NCBI GenBank assembly: GCA_965230755.1
Contig: CBDDLT010000005.1
Location: 248,001-312,000 of the forward strand
Reading direction: 5' to 3'
Source: DATFJT01 sp965230755
GTDB taxonomy: Bacteria; Bacteroidota; Bacteroidia; Chitinophagales; Saprospiraceae
DNA length: 64,000 nucleotides
The notes beneath the pieces were generated by a model, which was given only the letters and a program-made list of their open reading frames with translations, had not been told where the DNA came from and did not search any database. The first letter of the stretch is position 1, and each line of letters starts with the position of its first letter. Below, piece after piece: positions 37,167 to 46,400 of the stretch. The position numbers and the translations under genes are program-made.

Positions 37167-38165
37167 ATGAGAAGAATTTTACTTTTTGCAGCAGGGCTTT
37201 TGCTCGTAGCTGGGTTAAATGGTCAAGATATTCATCTTAGCCAGTTTTATACCAACAATCAAATGGTCAACCCGGCCTTGGTCGGAGACAATAATGGTGA
37301 TACGCAAATTGGCCTCAATTATAGGAATCAATGGCCGCAAATCAATAAGCCGTTAACCACTACTGCCCTATCGATTGAGAAAAGGCTCTACAAGGATATT
37401 CAAGAATATCAAATCGGATTCTTAGTCGTTAATGACCGTTTCGAGCCTTTTGATGTTAATCGCATAGGCGTCATGCTCAGTTTTGGGTATCCTCTTATCT
37501 TAGGTAAACACAGAATAACGCCTGGAATTCAAGCCGGAGTAGTCTTTGCCAGTACGGATTATGGAAGTAGAACTCATCCCAGCCAGTGGAATTATAGCAT
37601 CGGTGAATTTGATCAAACCATTACGAGTGGGGAGTCAAGGTTTGAGGATCGAATTCAATACCCGGATGTAGCCGCGGGATTCACTCACCAGTTTGCTTTT
37701 GGTGCGAGAAATTCTTTGCGTTGGGGTTATGCCGTTCATCATATTAATAGACCCAATGTATCAAAAATTGACAAAGACAAACTGCCTATGCGACATACCG
37801 GGCATCTGGGTTTGGTGTTCAGCTTTAACGATCAATGGAATATTTTACCAGACTTTCGATTCACTACTATGACCAAAACAGAAAATCTGGTTCTTGGAAG
37901 TAGAATTATGTACAAACAAAGGGGCTCTTTCTATAATGCCATCTATGTTGGAGGATTCTACCGATCGAATCTCGATTATCAAGATGCAATTATTCCCGTT
38001 TTCGGTATCGTCTTTAAGACCATTGATATTGGTGTAAGTTATGATATGAATATTTCAGAGTTGAGCGACCAAGGTGATCGCAAGTCCACTTTGGAGTTGA
38101 GTTTCCGTTATCAAACTCCGAGCAGCTCCCCAGACAAATTTACTGTCCCATGTATTCGCTACTAA
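37167..38165 (+). CDS. PorP/SprF family type IX secretion system outer membrane protein
   Basis: The Met at 37167 begins a signal peptide (MRRILLFAAGLLLVAGLNGQ) and follows the metalloprotease stop by two bases. The upstream in-frame GTG at 37158 is less likely. The 332-aa mature beta-barrel type protein has the family signature DIHLSQFYTNNQMVNPALVG and successive beta strands such as AAGFTHQFAFGARNSLRWGYAVHH. It ends in the barrel motif LELSFRYQ. In T9SS these proteins are shuttle/anchoring partners in the outer membrane, often specific for a type B sorting protein encoded nearby. The PKD protein at 31.8-36.2 kb is the obvious candidate partner. Confidence 0.93.
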   Translation: MRRILLFAAGLLLVAGLNGQDIHLSQFYTNNQMVNPALVGDNNGDTQIGLNYRNQWPQINKPLTTTALSIEKRLYKDIQEYQIGFLVVNDRFEPFDVNRIGVMLSFGYPLILGKHRITPGIQAGVVFASTDYGSRTHPSQWNYSIGEFDQTITSGESRFEDRIQYPDVAAGFTHQFAFGARNSLRWGYAVHHINRPNVSKIDKDKLPMRHTGHLGLVFSFNDQWNILPDFRFTTMTKTENLVLGSRIMYKQRGSFYNAIYVGGFYRSNLDYQDAIIPVFGIVFKTIDIGVSYDMNISELSDQGDRKSTLELSFRYQTPSSSPDKFTVPCIRY

Positions 38166-38179
38166 TCAATTCAAATGCT

Positions 38180-40351
38180 ATGACCAAAGTTGTTCTTACC
38201 ATATTTTTGGCTGCCCTTTTTCTTGTCGATGCACAAGCACAAAATGCACCATTTGAAGTTCCTCAGAACAGTCATGTTTTCCTTAAACAAAAAGCACTAG
38301 GGGCCGAAAGAGAGCACGATTATTTGCTCGCAATGACCTATTACGACAAACTAAAAAAGTTAAGACCGCAAAACTCAAATTATGTGTGGAAGCACGCTTA
38401 TTATTCTCTGATCAACAAGGATTATGCGATAGCGGAAAAGGGTTTACAAGGCTTGTACGACGATGACATTCAAGATTTTGAAACTGCTTTTTATCTCGCG
38501 AGAACCAAAAAGCACTTGCAGAAGTACGACGAGGCCATTGAAATACTGGAAAAATTAAAGAAAGATTACCAAAAGACTTCAGAATACAAGGAAGTGCGTA
38601 AAATGGTGTCCAATGAATTGGAAGGAGCTTTCCTAGCCAAGAGGAACCAAAAAGTGGACAATGCATTTGTGGTTAAACCTCTTAACAGATCGATCAACAG
38701 TCGCCAGTTCGAAGGATCTCCCGTTTGGATCAATGAAAATCAGTTCATTTTTGCTTCGCACAAAACCATTGACTTGGAGTTATTCGAAAAGAATAAAGAT
38801 GAACAGAATATTCCGGATAGGGCTTTTTATTTAGCGGACAGATCCGGTGATGATTGGAATTCGATTAAGGAGTACTCTGCGCCTTATATTCGAAATGAAG
38901 GGAATTTTGGAAATGCGGCATTTAACGCAACAAGGGATAAGTTCTTCTTCAGCATATGCGATAAAAACAACAACCACAAAATCGAATGTGAACTTTACTG
39001 GTCCATTCTAGAAAACGGATCATGGAGCGCCCCGAAAAAGATAGAGGGCGAGGTTAATCTAAAAGGATACACCGCTACTCAACCAACAATGGGTTATGAA
39101 TCCATGCGAGGTAGAGAAGTGCTCTACTTTGTAAGCGATAGACCCGGAGGAAAGGGAGGCATGGATATCTGGTATGCGGTGCTTTCTGATCGAGCCAATA
39201 AGTTTGTTGCTGTAGGGAATGCCGGTTCGAAAATTAATACACAAGGTGATGAATTGACACCGTATTATCATCTCGAAGATAGTACCCTATATTTTAGTTC
39301 GGAAGGATTGCCTGGACTTGGAGGATTGGATATTTTCAAGACAAAAGGTGAGCGCGTGAAATGGGAAGAACCGGTCAATATTGGCATCCCATTTAACAGC
39401 CCTGCAGATGATTTGTACTTCCACCCTAAAAAAGGCTTGAAAGAAGGCTTGATTGTGTCCAACAGAGTAGGAAGTACTCCTTTATATGGAGCGACTTGCT
39501 GCGACGATATATTTTATTTTAATTACGAAGAACCTGTGGAATTTGAAGCAGATATCACTTTAATGGATGAAGCTACCGGAGAGTGTATGGACGGCAAAGA
39601 AATACAACTTTTTGTGCATGACAAGTACACGGATGAACGATTCCTTGTCAATCAATTCAACCAGGACCGGTGTTCTGTAAAAGTACCTTTGAATTCAGAT
39701 CTGGTTTATAGTTTTATGGGCAATGTTGAAGGACAAGTCTCAACGGAAGCACGAATTGATACTCGAGACCTCAAGGCAAGTAAGATGTTTAGAGATACGA
39801 TTTACTTGAGTCCGGCGCCTGAAGAAGTAGAGCCTCCGATAGCAAGCGGATCGAATACCAAGAATAGGAACAATAGAAGAACTTCTTCCGGTTCATCCCC
39901 TTCGAATAGTGGTTCTGCTGGACCAATAACAGAATTTCCTGCTGAAGATATCTATGGTGGGCTTTTAGGAGCATTTTATGGCCCGGTGGTCTTGGAGGAC
40001 ATCTATTATGAATTCGACAGCGATCGACTCACTCCGAGAGCAATTCAGGCGATAGAAAAATACTTGATCCCATTTCTCAATGACTATGAGGACATCATCA
40101 TAAGTTTGAGGGCCCATACTGACAAAATCGGACCGGATATTTACAATCTGGAATTGAGTCAGCGCAGAGCAGAAAGTGTGGTGAAATATCTGTTGTCCAG
40201 AGGGGTTTCTATTGCCAGATTGGATCCTAGAGGACTGGGAGAAAAATATCCCATTGCTCCCAATGTCAATGCGGATGGAAGTGATAATCCCGAAGGAAGA
40301 GCTCTAAATCGACGTACGGAAGTACGTGTTATCGGCCATATCAACCAATAA
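38180..40351 (+). CDS. PorE-like protein: TPR, PD40 propeller and OmpA domains
   Basis: The Met at 38180 starts a signal peptide (MTKVVLTIFLAALFLVDAQAQ), giving 723 aa. Domain order: TPR-like helical repeats (~30-155), a WD40/PD40 beta-propeller (~185-440, with blocks like YFVSDRPGGKGGMDIWYAV and YFSSEGLPGLGGLDIF), a carboxypeptidase-regulatory-like beta domain (~455-560), a Ser/Asn/Arg linker, and an OmpA/peptidoglycan-binding domain (DIYYEFDSDRLTPRAIQAI ... GVSIARLDPRGLGEKYP). This is the architecture of the PorE protein that anchors T9SS to peptidoglycan. It overlaps nothing and follows PorP/SprF by 14 bp, consistent with one operon. Confidence 0.92.
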   Translation: MTKVVLTIFLAALFLVDAQAQNAPFEVPQNSHVFLKQKALGAEREHDYLLAMTYYDKLKKLRPQNSNYVWKHAYYSLINKDYAIAEKGLQGLYDDDIQDFETAFYLARTKKHLQKYDEAIEILEKLKKDYQKTSEYKEVRKMVSNELEGAFLAKRNQKVDNAFVVKPLNRSINSRQFEGSPVWINENQFIFASHKTIDLELFEKNKDEQNIPDRAFYLADRSGDDWNSIKEYSAPYIRNEGNFGNAAFNATRDKFFFSICDKNNNHKIECELYWSILENGSWSAPKKIEGEVNLKGYTATQPTMGYESMRGREVLYFVSDRPGGKGGMDIWYAVLSDRANKFVAVGNAGSKINTQGDELTPYYHLEDSTLYFSSEGLPGLGGLDIFKTKGERVKWEEPVNIGIPFNSPADDLYFHPKKGLKEGLIVSNRVGSTPLYGATCCDDIFYFNYEEPVEFEADITLMDEATGECMDGKEIQLFVHDKYTDERFLVNQFNQDRCSVKVPLNSDLVYSFMGNVEGQVSTEARIDTRDLKASKMFRDTIYLSPAPEEVEPPIASGSNTKNRNNRRTSSGSSPSNSGSAGPITEFPAEDIYGGLLGAFYGPVVLEDIYYEFDSDRLTPRAIQAIEKYLIPFLNDYEDIIISLRAHTDKIGPDIYNLELSQRRAESVVKYLLSRGVSIARLDPRGLGEKYPIAPNVNADGSDNPEGRALNRRTEVRVIGHINQ

Positions 40352-40450
40352 ATCAGAACTTTAAGTTTTTAATAACCACTTATTAATACTTCTTAATACA
40401 GTTTTTGGTGTACTATTATATAATGATTGTGTAGTACTAATTTGTGTGTT

Positions 40451-41536
40451 ATGAAAAGGTTATTTTATCTACTTACGGTTTTGGTTGTAGTTTCCTGTCA
40501 AACTCCTTATCAGTTATTGCAAAACGGGAAATACTCCAATGCGCGAGATTTGGCTTTAAGACAGCTAGATCGAAACAAAGACTATTCAGAGAATTTGGAT
40601 GTGCTGATCAGGGCCACCGATGAAATTCTCGAACGTGAGAGGACCCTTATCTATAGAATGATGGAAAGCGAGGATCCTAAGGAATGGAGGCAGGCTAACA
40701 AAGAGTCCAAAGACTTAGCCAATCTCATCGTCGAAACCAAAGTATATACTGGTGATAGATATGATCAGACTCTCCAGAATATGGATCGAATCGAGAGGGA
40801 TTCAAGAGAAAAATTATACAGCTATTACTATAGGCTCGCCGAACAGGATCTGGAGTTCTCCAGAACAAATGGCAGTAAGCCCCACGCTCGAAGTGCTTAT
40901 GACTTCTATTGTTCTGCGAAGAAATATGCACCAATTGAAAATGATCTGAATAGAAAGATAGCAGAGTGTATTGAGCTAGGAATCGTCTATGTTTCGGTCA
41001 ATGTCAGGGCGCCTTTTGATCTAAGAGGTATGGTTCATCGCAGGTTTAGTCAAATAGAGGGAAATTCGACCTTATTCCAACAAGTGGAGTACAATACATT
41101 GGCTTTTGACCAAGATGTGCAAATAGTAATTGATATAGATCGTGACGAAGATCTAGATAAGACCAGGAAAACACTGGAATTTGAGAAAGAGATTCTTGTA
41201 AGAACGGATAGAATGAGGGATACCTCCGGAAACTATGTCGATGTTCCCATATATGAAACCGTTAAAGCCGAAGTCGATCTTACATACTACGAAAAGACTT
41301 ATGAAGTTGTAGCCCGATCCGGTATCGTGGATAGAAATGATCTCTTTAGATTTGGTTCACATTTCTTCTCCAAGGACATCATCGAAACAAGAAAATACTA
41401 TGAAGTCTATGGAGATGAGCGAGCAGTTCCTGATGAGTACAGAGAGTCTTGTTCTAGACCATCTTACGACGATGATGATATCTACGAAGAATTGGTAGAT
41501 AGAATTTATGCCGAAATATGCGACTATTATTTTTAG
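40451..41536 (+). CDS. hypothetical lipoprotein downstream of the PorE-like gene
   Basis: The Met at 40451 opens a lipoprotein signal (MKRLFYLLTVLVVVSC, lipobox VVVSC), giving 361 aa. The rest is helical at first (SNARDLALRQLDRNKDY... DEILERERTLIYRMMES, TPR-like in texture), then has a beta-rich part (GIVYVSVNVRAPFDLRGMVHRRF, VQIVIDIDRDEDLD). It ends in a very acidic stretch (YDDDDIYEELVDRIYAE). I do not recognise a family. Its position directly after the PorP/PorE pair suggests involvement in the envelope, but nothing more specific can be shown. Confidence 0.7.
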   Translation: MKRLFYLLTVLVVVSCQTPYQLLQNGKYSNARDLALRQLDRNKDYSENLDVLIRATDEILERERTLIYRMMESEDPKEWRQANKESKDLANLIVETKVYTGDRYDQTLQNMDRIERDSREKLYSYYYRLAEQDLEFSRTNGSKPHARSAYDFYCSAKKYAPIENDLNRKIAECIELGIVYVSVNVRAPFDLRGMVHRRFSQIEGNSTLFQQVEYNTLAFDQDVQIVIDIDRDEDLDKTRKTLEFEKEILVRTDRMRDTSGNYVDVPIYETVKAEVDLTYYEKTYEVVARSGIVDRNDLFRFGSHFFSKDIIETRKYYEVYGDERAVPDEYRESCSRPSYDDDDIYEELVDRIYAEICDYYF

Positions 41537-41652
41537 GAAAGGGGTATGGTCTAAAGTAATAGCTGGTAAGCTGGTTTTTAGGCCAACTTTATCCTCTTTT
41601 TCCTGTTATAATAATGCTACACTTTACATCTAATTATTACTTAGTTTTTTCG

Positions 41653-41660
41653 TATTTTTG
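41653..41660 (+). promoter_or_regulatory. candidate -7 element of the gyrB promoter
   Basis: TATTTTTG is an exact TAnnTTTG match, five bases before the gyrB ATG. Transcription would then start very close to the start codon, giving a leaderless or nearly leaderless mRNA. Confidence 0.4.
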
Positions 41661-41665
41661 TAGTT

Positions 41666-43615
41666 ATGACTGAAAAGAAAAAGAACAATTACGGCGCGGA
41701 TAACATCCAGGCCCTGGAAGGTCTTGAGGCGGTAAGAAAAAGACCTGGAATGTACATTGGAACCACGGATGTAAAAGGATTACATCACCTGGTTTGGGAG
41801 GTATTAGACAATAGTATTGATGAGCATTTAGCCGGACACTGTAGTATAATAAAAACAGTTGTTCACAAAGATAATTCGATCACGATCACAGATGACGGTA
41901 GAGGTATTCCCGTTGGGATGCATGAAAAGCTGAATAAATCAGCTCTTGAAGTGGTGATGACCGTACTTCACGCCGGAGGTAAATTCGACAAAGACACTTA
42001 TAAGGTGAGTGGAGGACTCCACGGTGTAGGGGTTTCCTGCGTGAATGCATTATCAGATTATTTGAAGGCGACCGTTCACAGAGATGGCCATGTATATGAG
42101 CAGGAATATTCTATCGGTAAGGCTACCAGCGAAGTAAAACAAGTGGGAGATTCTGACTTGACGGGAACGACGATTCATTTCAGACCAGATCCGACCATTT
42201 TTGATACGACGGTATACAATCGAAACACGCTGATATCCCGATTGAGAGAGTTATCTTATTTGAACAAAGGGCTTCAGCTAGATTTTGTAGATGAGAGAGA
42301 CGAGGAAGATGGAAAACCATTTACTACTAGTTTCTTAAGCGAAGGCGGACTAAAGGAATTTGTCAGCTATTTAGACGAGTCTAAAACACCGCTTATATCT
42401 AGCCCTATTCACGTTATTGGTAAGGAGGAGAATGTTGAGGTGGAGGTAGCCATGAACTATAACACTTCCTTTTCTGAAAATATTCATTCTTACGTTAATA
42501 ACATCAATACACGCGAAGGTGGAACCCACGTGAATGGTTTTAGAAGAGCCATTACCCGTGTATTTAAAAGCTATGGAGAGGACAACGGTTTATTCAAGAA
42601 ATTGAAGTTTGCCATCTCTGGAGAGGACTTCAAAGAAGGGCTTACCTCTGTGGTATCAGTTAAAGTTCCTGAACCACAATTTAAAGGTCAGACAAAAGGA
42701 GAGCTGGGAAATAGCGAGGTAACGGGAATTGTCTCCAGGGCAGTAGGTGAAGTACTTAAGCACTATTTGGAAGAAAATCCAAAGGATGCCAAGAGAATTG
42801 TAGATAAAGTAATTCTTGCTGCCACTGCAAGACATGCAGCGCGCAAGGCGAGAGAATTGGTTCAGCGTAAAACAGCGCTTACAGGTACTGGATTACCTGG
42901 TAAATTATCGGATTGTTCGTCAAGAGACCCTGCAGCCTCAGAGGTCTTTCTCGTTGAGGGGGATTCGGCAGGTGGAACGGCAAAGCAAGGAAGAGATCGT
43001 ATGTTTCAGGCTATTCTACCTCTTCGGGGTAAAATACTGAATGTTGAGAAAGCATTAGAGCACAAGATCTACGAAAATGAAGAGATCAAAAACCTCTTTA
43101 CCGCTTTGGGCGTAAGCATCACTGAAGACGAAGATGGCGAGCGCAGGCTTAACATGGAGAAATTGAGATATCACAAGGTCATCATCATGTGTGATGCCGA
43201 CGTGGATGGATCGCATATCGTTACCTTAATTCTTACCTTCTTCTTCAGATATATGCGCCCTTTAATAGAAGGAGGCTATGTCTACATTGCTGAGCCACCA
43301 TTGTATTTGGTAAGTAAAGGCACTAAGAAGAAATACGCCTGGAATGAAGAGCAGAGAAAAGAATTCACTGCTGAAATGGGATCAGGAGAGGAAGATAAAT
43401 CGGTAAAAATTCAGCGATATAAGGGATTGGGTGAGATGAATGCAGAGCAATTGTGGTTTACTACAATGGATCCCGTAAATAGAAAGCTAAGGCGTGTAGA
43501 TATAGAGAACTTCGCAGAAAGTGATCATGTCTTTTCTACCTTGATGGGAGACGAAGTTCCTCCGAGGCGGGCATTTATCGAATCGCACGCTAAATATGCG
43601 AATGTAGACATCTAG
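41666..43615 (+). CDS. gyrB: DNA gyrase subunit B
   Basis: The ATPase subunit of DNA gyrase, which introduces negative supercoils. The 649-aa length is typical of Bacteroidota GyrB. The GHKL ATPase motifs are EVLDNSIDEHLAG, DDGRGIPVGMHE and GGLHGVGVSCVNALS. The TOPRIM domain shows LVEGDSAGGTAKQGRDR and DADVDGSHI, with the GKILNVEKA segment between. The C-terminus has QRYKGLGEMNAEQLWFTTMDP. The DNA-cleavage Tyr lies in GyrA, outside this window. The ggt gene follows in the same direction after 13 bp. Confidence 0.98.
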   Translation: MTEKKKNNYGADNIQALEGLEAVRKRPGMYIGTTDVKGLHHLVWEVLDNSIDEHLAGHCSIIKTVVHKDNSITITDDGRGIPVGMHEKLNKSALEVVMTVLHAGGKFDKDTYKVSGGLHGVGVSCVNALSDYLKATVHRDGHVYEQEYSIGKATSEVKQVGDSDLTGTTIHFRPDPTIFDTTVYNRNTLISRLRELSYLNKGLQLDFVDERDEEDGKPFTTSFLSEGGLKEFVSYLDESKTPLISSPIHVIGKEENVEVEVAMNYNTSFSENIHSYVNNINTREGGTHVNGFRRAITRVFKSYGEDNGLFKKLKFAISGEDFKEGLTSVVSVKVPEPQFKGQTKGELGNSEVTGIVSRAVGEVLKHYLEENPKDAKRIVDKVILAATARHAARKARELVQRKTALTGTGLPGKLSDCSSRDPAASEVFLVEGDSAGGTAKQGRDRMFQAILPLRGKILNVEKALEHKIYENEEIKNLFTALGVSITEDEDGERRLNMEKLRYHKVIIMCDADVDGSHIVTLILTFFFRYMRPLIEGGYVYIAEPPLYLVSKGTKKKYAWNEEQRKEFTAEMGSGEEDKSVKIQRYKGLGEMNAEQLWFTTMDPVNRKLRRVDIENFAESDHVFSTLMGDEVPPRRAFIESHAKYANVDI

Positions 43616-43628
43616 TGAATCCGCGCTG

Positions 43629-45365
43629 ATGTATTTCTTTACATTCTTTAGGTCAAATTGCATTAGGATTCTATCCATTTTGATCGCTGTATCATTGTGT
43701 GCCTCATGTGCGCTTTGGAAAAAAGAAGGACAATCCGATGATCAACAGGTTTCTGAAGCAGCTGTCGTAAGTGCGCGTGAAGAGGCTTCTACGATTGGAA
43801 TCGAAATACTTAAAAAAGGAGGAAATGCTTTTGATGCCATGGCGGCAACAGACTTTGCGCTAGCTGTTTGTTTTCCCTATGCTGGTAACCTAGGAGGAGG
43901 AGGATTTATGGTATATCGCTTGTCGAATGGTCAGACCGGTTCCTTGGACTATCGAGAAAAAGCGCCAATCAAGGCTCATCGAGATATGTATTTGGATGAG
44001 AATGGCGAAGTTCAAAGGGACTGGAGCACTGAAGGTGCTTTGGCCTCCGGAATTCCAGGAACAGTAAAAGGAATTCTTTGGGCTCAAAAGAAATTCGGCT
44101 TGTTGAGCAGGCAAGAAGTCATGCAACCTGCCATCGAATTAGCCAAAAATGGATTTACCATCACCCAACTTCAGGCTGATCAATGGAACAAATACCGAGA
44201 TGATTTTATTCGAATCAATGGTCATTCGATCCCATTCACCAAAAAGGAGCAATGGAAAAAAGGGGATAAAATTACTCTACCTATTTTAGCCCGGACACTT
44301 GAAAAAATATCTCAAGAAGGAGATGGAGCTTTTTATCGAGGAGATATTGCATCCAGTTTAGTAAAAGAACTCAATGATCAAGGCGGTATTTTTACAGCCC
44401 AAGACCTGGAATCCTATCATGTGAAAGAAAGAGATCCAATCCAGTTTCAATACAAGGATTTGACCATCACCAGCATGAATCTTCCCAGCAGTGGAGGAAT
44501 TTGTCTTCATCAGATCATGAAGATGATAGAAGACTACGATCTGCCATCATTAGGATTCCAAAGCCCAGAATACATTCATTTGATAGCCGAAGCGGAGAGA
44601 AGGTCTTATAGCGACCGGGCAAAGTGGTTAGGAGATGCTGATTTTGTAGGTGTTCCTATCAAAGAGTTGTTGAACAACAACTATCTCAAACAGCGAATGA
44701 AAGATTTTAACCCCAAAAAAGCCAGTAGTTCTAAAGTAATCAAAGCTGGAAAACCTATTGAAGCTTCCGACGAAACCACCCACTACTCCATTGTAGATCA
44801 AATGGGCAATGCCGTTTCCGTCACCACTACCATCAATGGAGCTTACGGATCGAAACTATATCTGGATTCGCTGGGGTTTTTTATGAACAATGAAATGGAT
44901 GATTTCTCAGCAAAACCGGGCGTAGCGAATTCCCATGGTTTGGTCGGAGCAGAAGCCAATGCCATCGAACCCGGAAAAAGAATGCTTAGTAGTATGACTC
45001 CAACCATTGTAGAACAAGACGGTGAACTAAGCTTGGTAGTGGGTACTCCAGGCGGCTCCACCATCATCACCTCCGTCCTCCAAACCATCCTCAATGTGTA
45101 CGAATTTGATTTAAGCATACAAGAAGCAGTAGACGCACCTCGATTCCATCATCAGTGGCTTCCTGATATGATTCAATTTGACGAGACGGGCTTTTCAGAT
45201 TCCACGCTGAAACATCTGACCGAAATGGGCCACGAAGTGCTAGTTCGAAATTCAAAGGTGGTCGGCAATGTCAATGCTATCCTTGTGAATCCTTCAGGAA
45301 AATTGGACTGTGGGGCCGATAAGAGGGGGGATAATTTTGGGGCGAGGGCGGTATTCCCTAGATGA
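43629..45365 (+). CDS. ggt: gamma-glutamyltransferase, probably a lipoprotein
   Basis: The 578-aa precursor has an N-terminal signal with lipobox-like SLCASC around residues 21-26, so it is likely membrane-attached in the periplasm. The Ntn-hydrolase cleavage site is ETTHYSIVDQMGNAVSVTTTIN, where Thr383 would become the N-terminal nucleophile of the small subunit. Other family blocks are GGNAFDAMAATDFALAVCFPYAGNLGGGGFMVYR and GTPGGSTIITSVLQTILNV. It degrades glutathione and transfers gamma-glutamyl groups. The end of this gene matters for the integron: a short tract resembling its 3' end recurs at 59588-59613. Confidence 0.94.
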   Translation: MYFFTFFRSNCIRILSILIAVSLCASCALWKKEGQSDDQQVSEAAVVSAREEASTIGIEILKKGGNAFDAMAATDFALAVCFPYAGNLGGGGFMVYRLSNGQTGSLDYREKAPIKAHRDMYLDENGEVQRDWSTEGALASGIPGTVKGILWAQKKFGLLSRQEVMQPAIELAKNGFTITQLQADQWNKYRDDFIRINGHSIPFTKKEQWKKGDKITLPILARTLEKISQEGDGAFYRGDIASSLVKELNDQGGIFTAQDLESYHVKERDPIQFQYKDLTITSMNLPSSGGICLHQIMKMIEDYDLPSLGFQSPEYIHLIAEAERRSYSDRAKWLGDADFVGVPIKELLNNNYLKQRMKDFNPKKASSSKVIKAGKPIEASDETTHYSIVDQMGNAVSVTTTINGAYGSKLYLDSLGFFMNNEMDDFSAKPGVANSHGLVGAEANAIEPGKRMLSSMTPTIVEQDGELSLVVGTPGGSTIITSVLQTILNVYEFDLSIQEAVDAPRFHHQWLPDMIQFDETGFSDSTLKHLTEMGHEVLVRNSKVVGNVNAILVNPSGKLDCGADKRGDNFGARAVFPR

Positions 45366-45476
45366 TTATAGAATTAAGTTTGTAAAAAGAGCTACTCGTG
45401 CGTTATACGTTTACTTTCGTTTATATATGTTTAAAATGAGGTGTTTGTTATTGACAATTCCCATCATTGTTTAAAA

Positions 45477-46307
45477 ATGGATGCCATAACACAAATGAAT
45501 CGTCAACTTCAAGTAGAAAACTATGCTGACAATACCCGGAGAACCTATCTAAGCCACTTCAAAGCATTCTATTATTCAAAGTATTACAAAGAACCAATTA
45601 GATATACAGACATTATGTCCTATTTGCAATACCAGAAAAATCGTGGGTTGTCTAACAGTGCACTTCATCAAGTTATCAATGCTTTAAAATTCTACCTCGA
45701 AAAGGTCTGTAAAGAGAATAAACAGTATTTTAATATCGCGAGACCAAGAAAAGAAAAAGCTTTGCCCGTCATTCTCAATGAGAAAGAACTAAAGAGCCTC
45801 TTCGAAGCTATACATAATATAAAACACAAAACCATATTACGCCTTATCTATGCATGCGGTTTGCGTGTTGGAGAACTCTTAAGCATAGAGTTAAGGGATA
45901 TTGACGGTAAGCGCAAGCAGGCCCATATTCGAAGGAGTAAAGGTCATAAAGATCGTATTGTTCCACTTAGTGATTCCATCCTGGCAGAATTGAGAACTTA
46001 CTATCGAATATACCGACCTTCCAAGTATCTATTTGAAGGAACTTCAAGAAAAGGAAACAATGTCGCATATAGCGCTTCCAGTGTAAGAGCCATATTTAAA
46101 AGAGCGGTTAAAAAAGCAGGGATCAAAAAACAAGTAAAGCTGCATTCTTTGCGACATAGTTATGCGACCCATTTATTAGAACATGGTATTGATTTGAGAT
46201 ATATTCAAACTCTGCTTGGCCATAATTCCAGCAGAACGACAGAGATATACACCCATGTTTCTAGAAAGAAATTAAGCAATATACCAAGTCCTATTGATTT
46301 TTTGTAA
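45477..46307 (+). CDS. tyrosine recombinase of the integron-like array (integrase)
   Basis: The Met at 45477 was taken as start (276 aa); 45495 is also possible. The upstream GTG at 45441 is improbable. An N-terminal SAM-like core-binding domain spans ~5-85. The catalytic domain has Arg130 (ACGLRVGELLSI), Lys155 (RRSKGHKDR), His223-xx-Arg226 (LHSLRHSYAT), His249 (LLGHNS) and the nucleophile Tyr258 (TEIYTHVS). It ends NIPSPIDFL, similar to the SPLD ending of known IntI and many Bacteroidota Xer-like recombinases. Between Lys155 and His223 it lacks the extra IntI-specific segment. It is followed on the same strand by attI, so it points towards the array. Confidence 0.9.
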   Translation: MDAITQMNRQLQVENYADNTRRTYLSHFKAFYYSKYYKEPIRYTDIMSYLQYQKNRGLSNSALHQVINALKFYLEKVCKENKQYFNIARPRKEKALPVILNEKELKSLFEAIHNIKHKTILRLIYACGLRVGELLSIELRDIDGKRKQAHIRRSKGHKDRIVPLSDSILAELRTYYRIYRPSKYLFEGTSRKGNNVAYSASSVRAIFKRAVKKAGIKKQVKLHSLRHSYATHLLEHGIDLRYIQTLLGHNSSRTTEIYTHVSRKKLSNIPSPIDFL

Positions 46308-46362
46308 ATTAATGACATAGCGGATATATCAGCAATATTGCTGATATAAACATGTTGCATGC
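46308..46362 (+). other. attI-like site of the array, with 24-bp perfect palindrome
   Basis: Directly behind the recombinase stop, TATATCAGCAAT (46325-46336) is followed at once by its exact reverse complement (46337-46348), a 24-bp palindrome without loop. Six bases later GTT (46354-46356) marks the crossover point where the first cassette begins (TTGCATGCC). AACATGTT (46349-46356) is itself palindromic and places AAC and GTT back to back, as in the attC sites. A near copy with one palindrome mismatch lies at 59722-59745. Confidence 0.75.
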
Positions 46363-46400
46363 CATCAGACAAAACAAAAAAGAACAACGAAAGAAAATAA

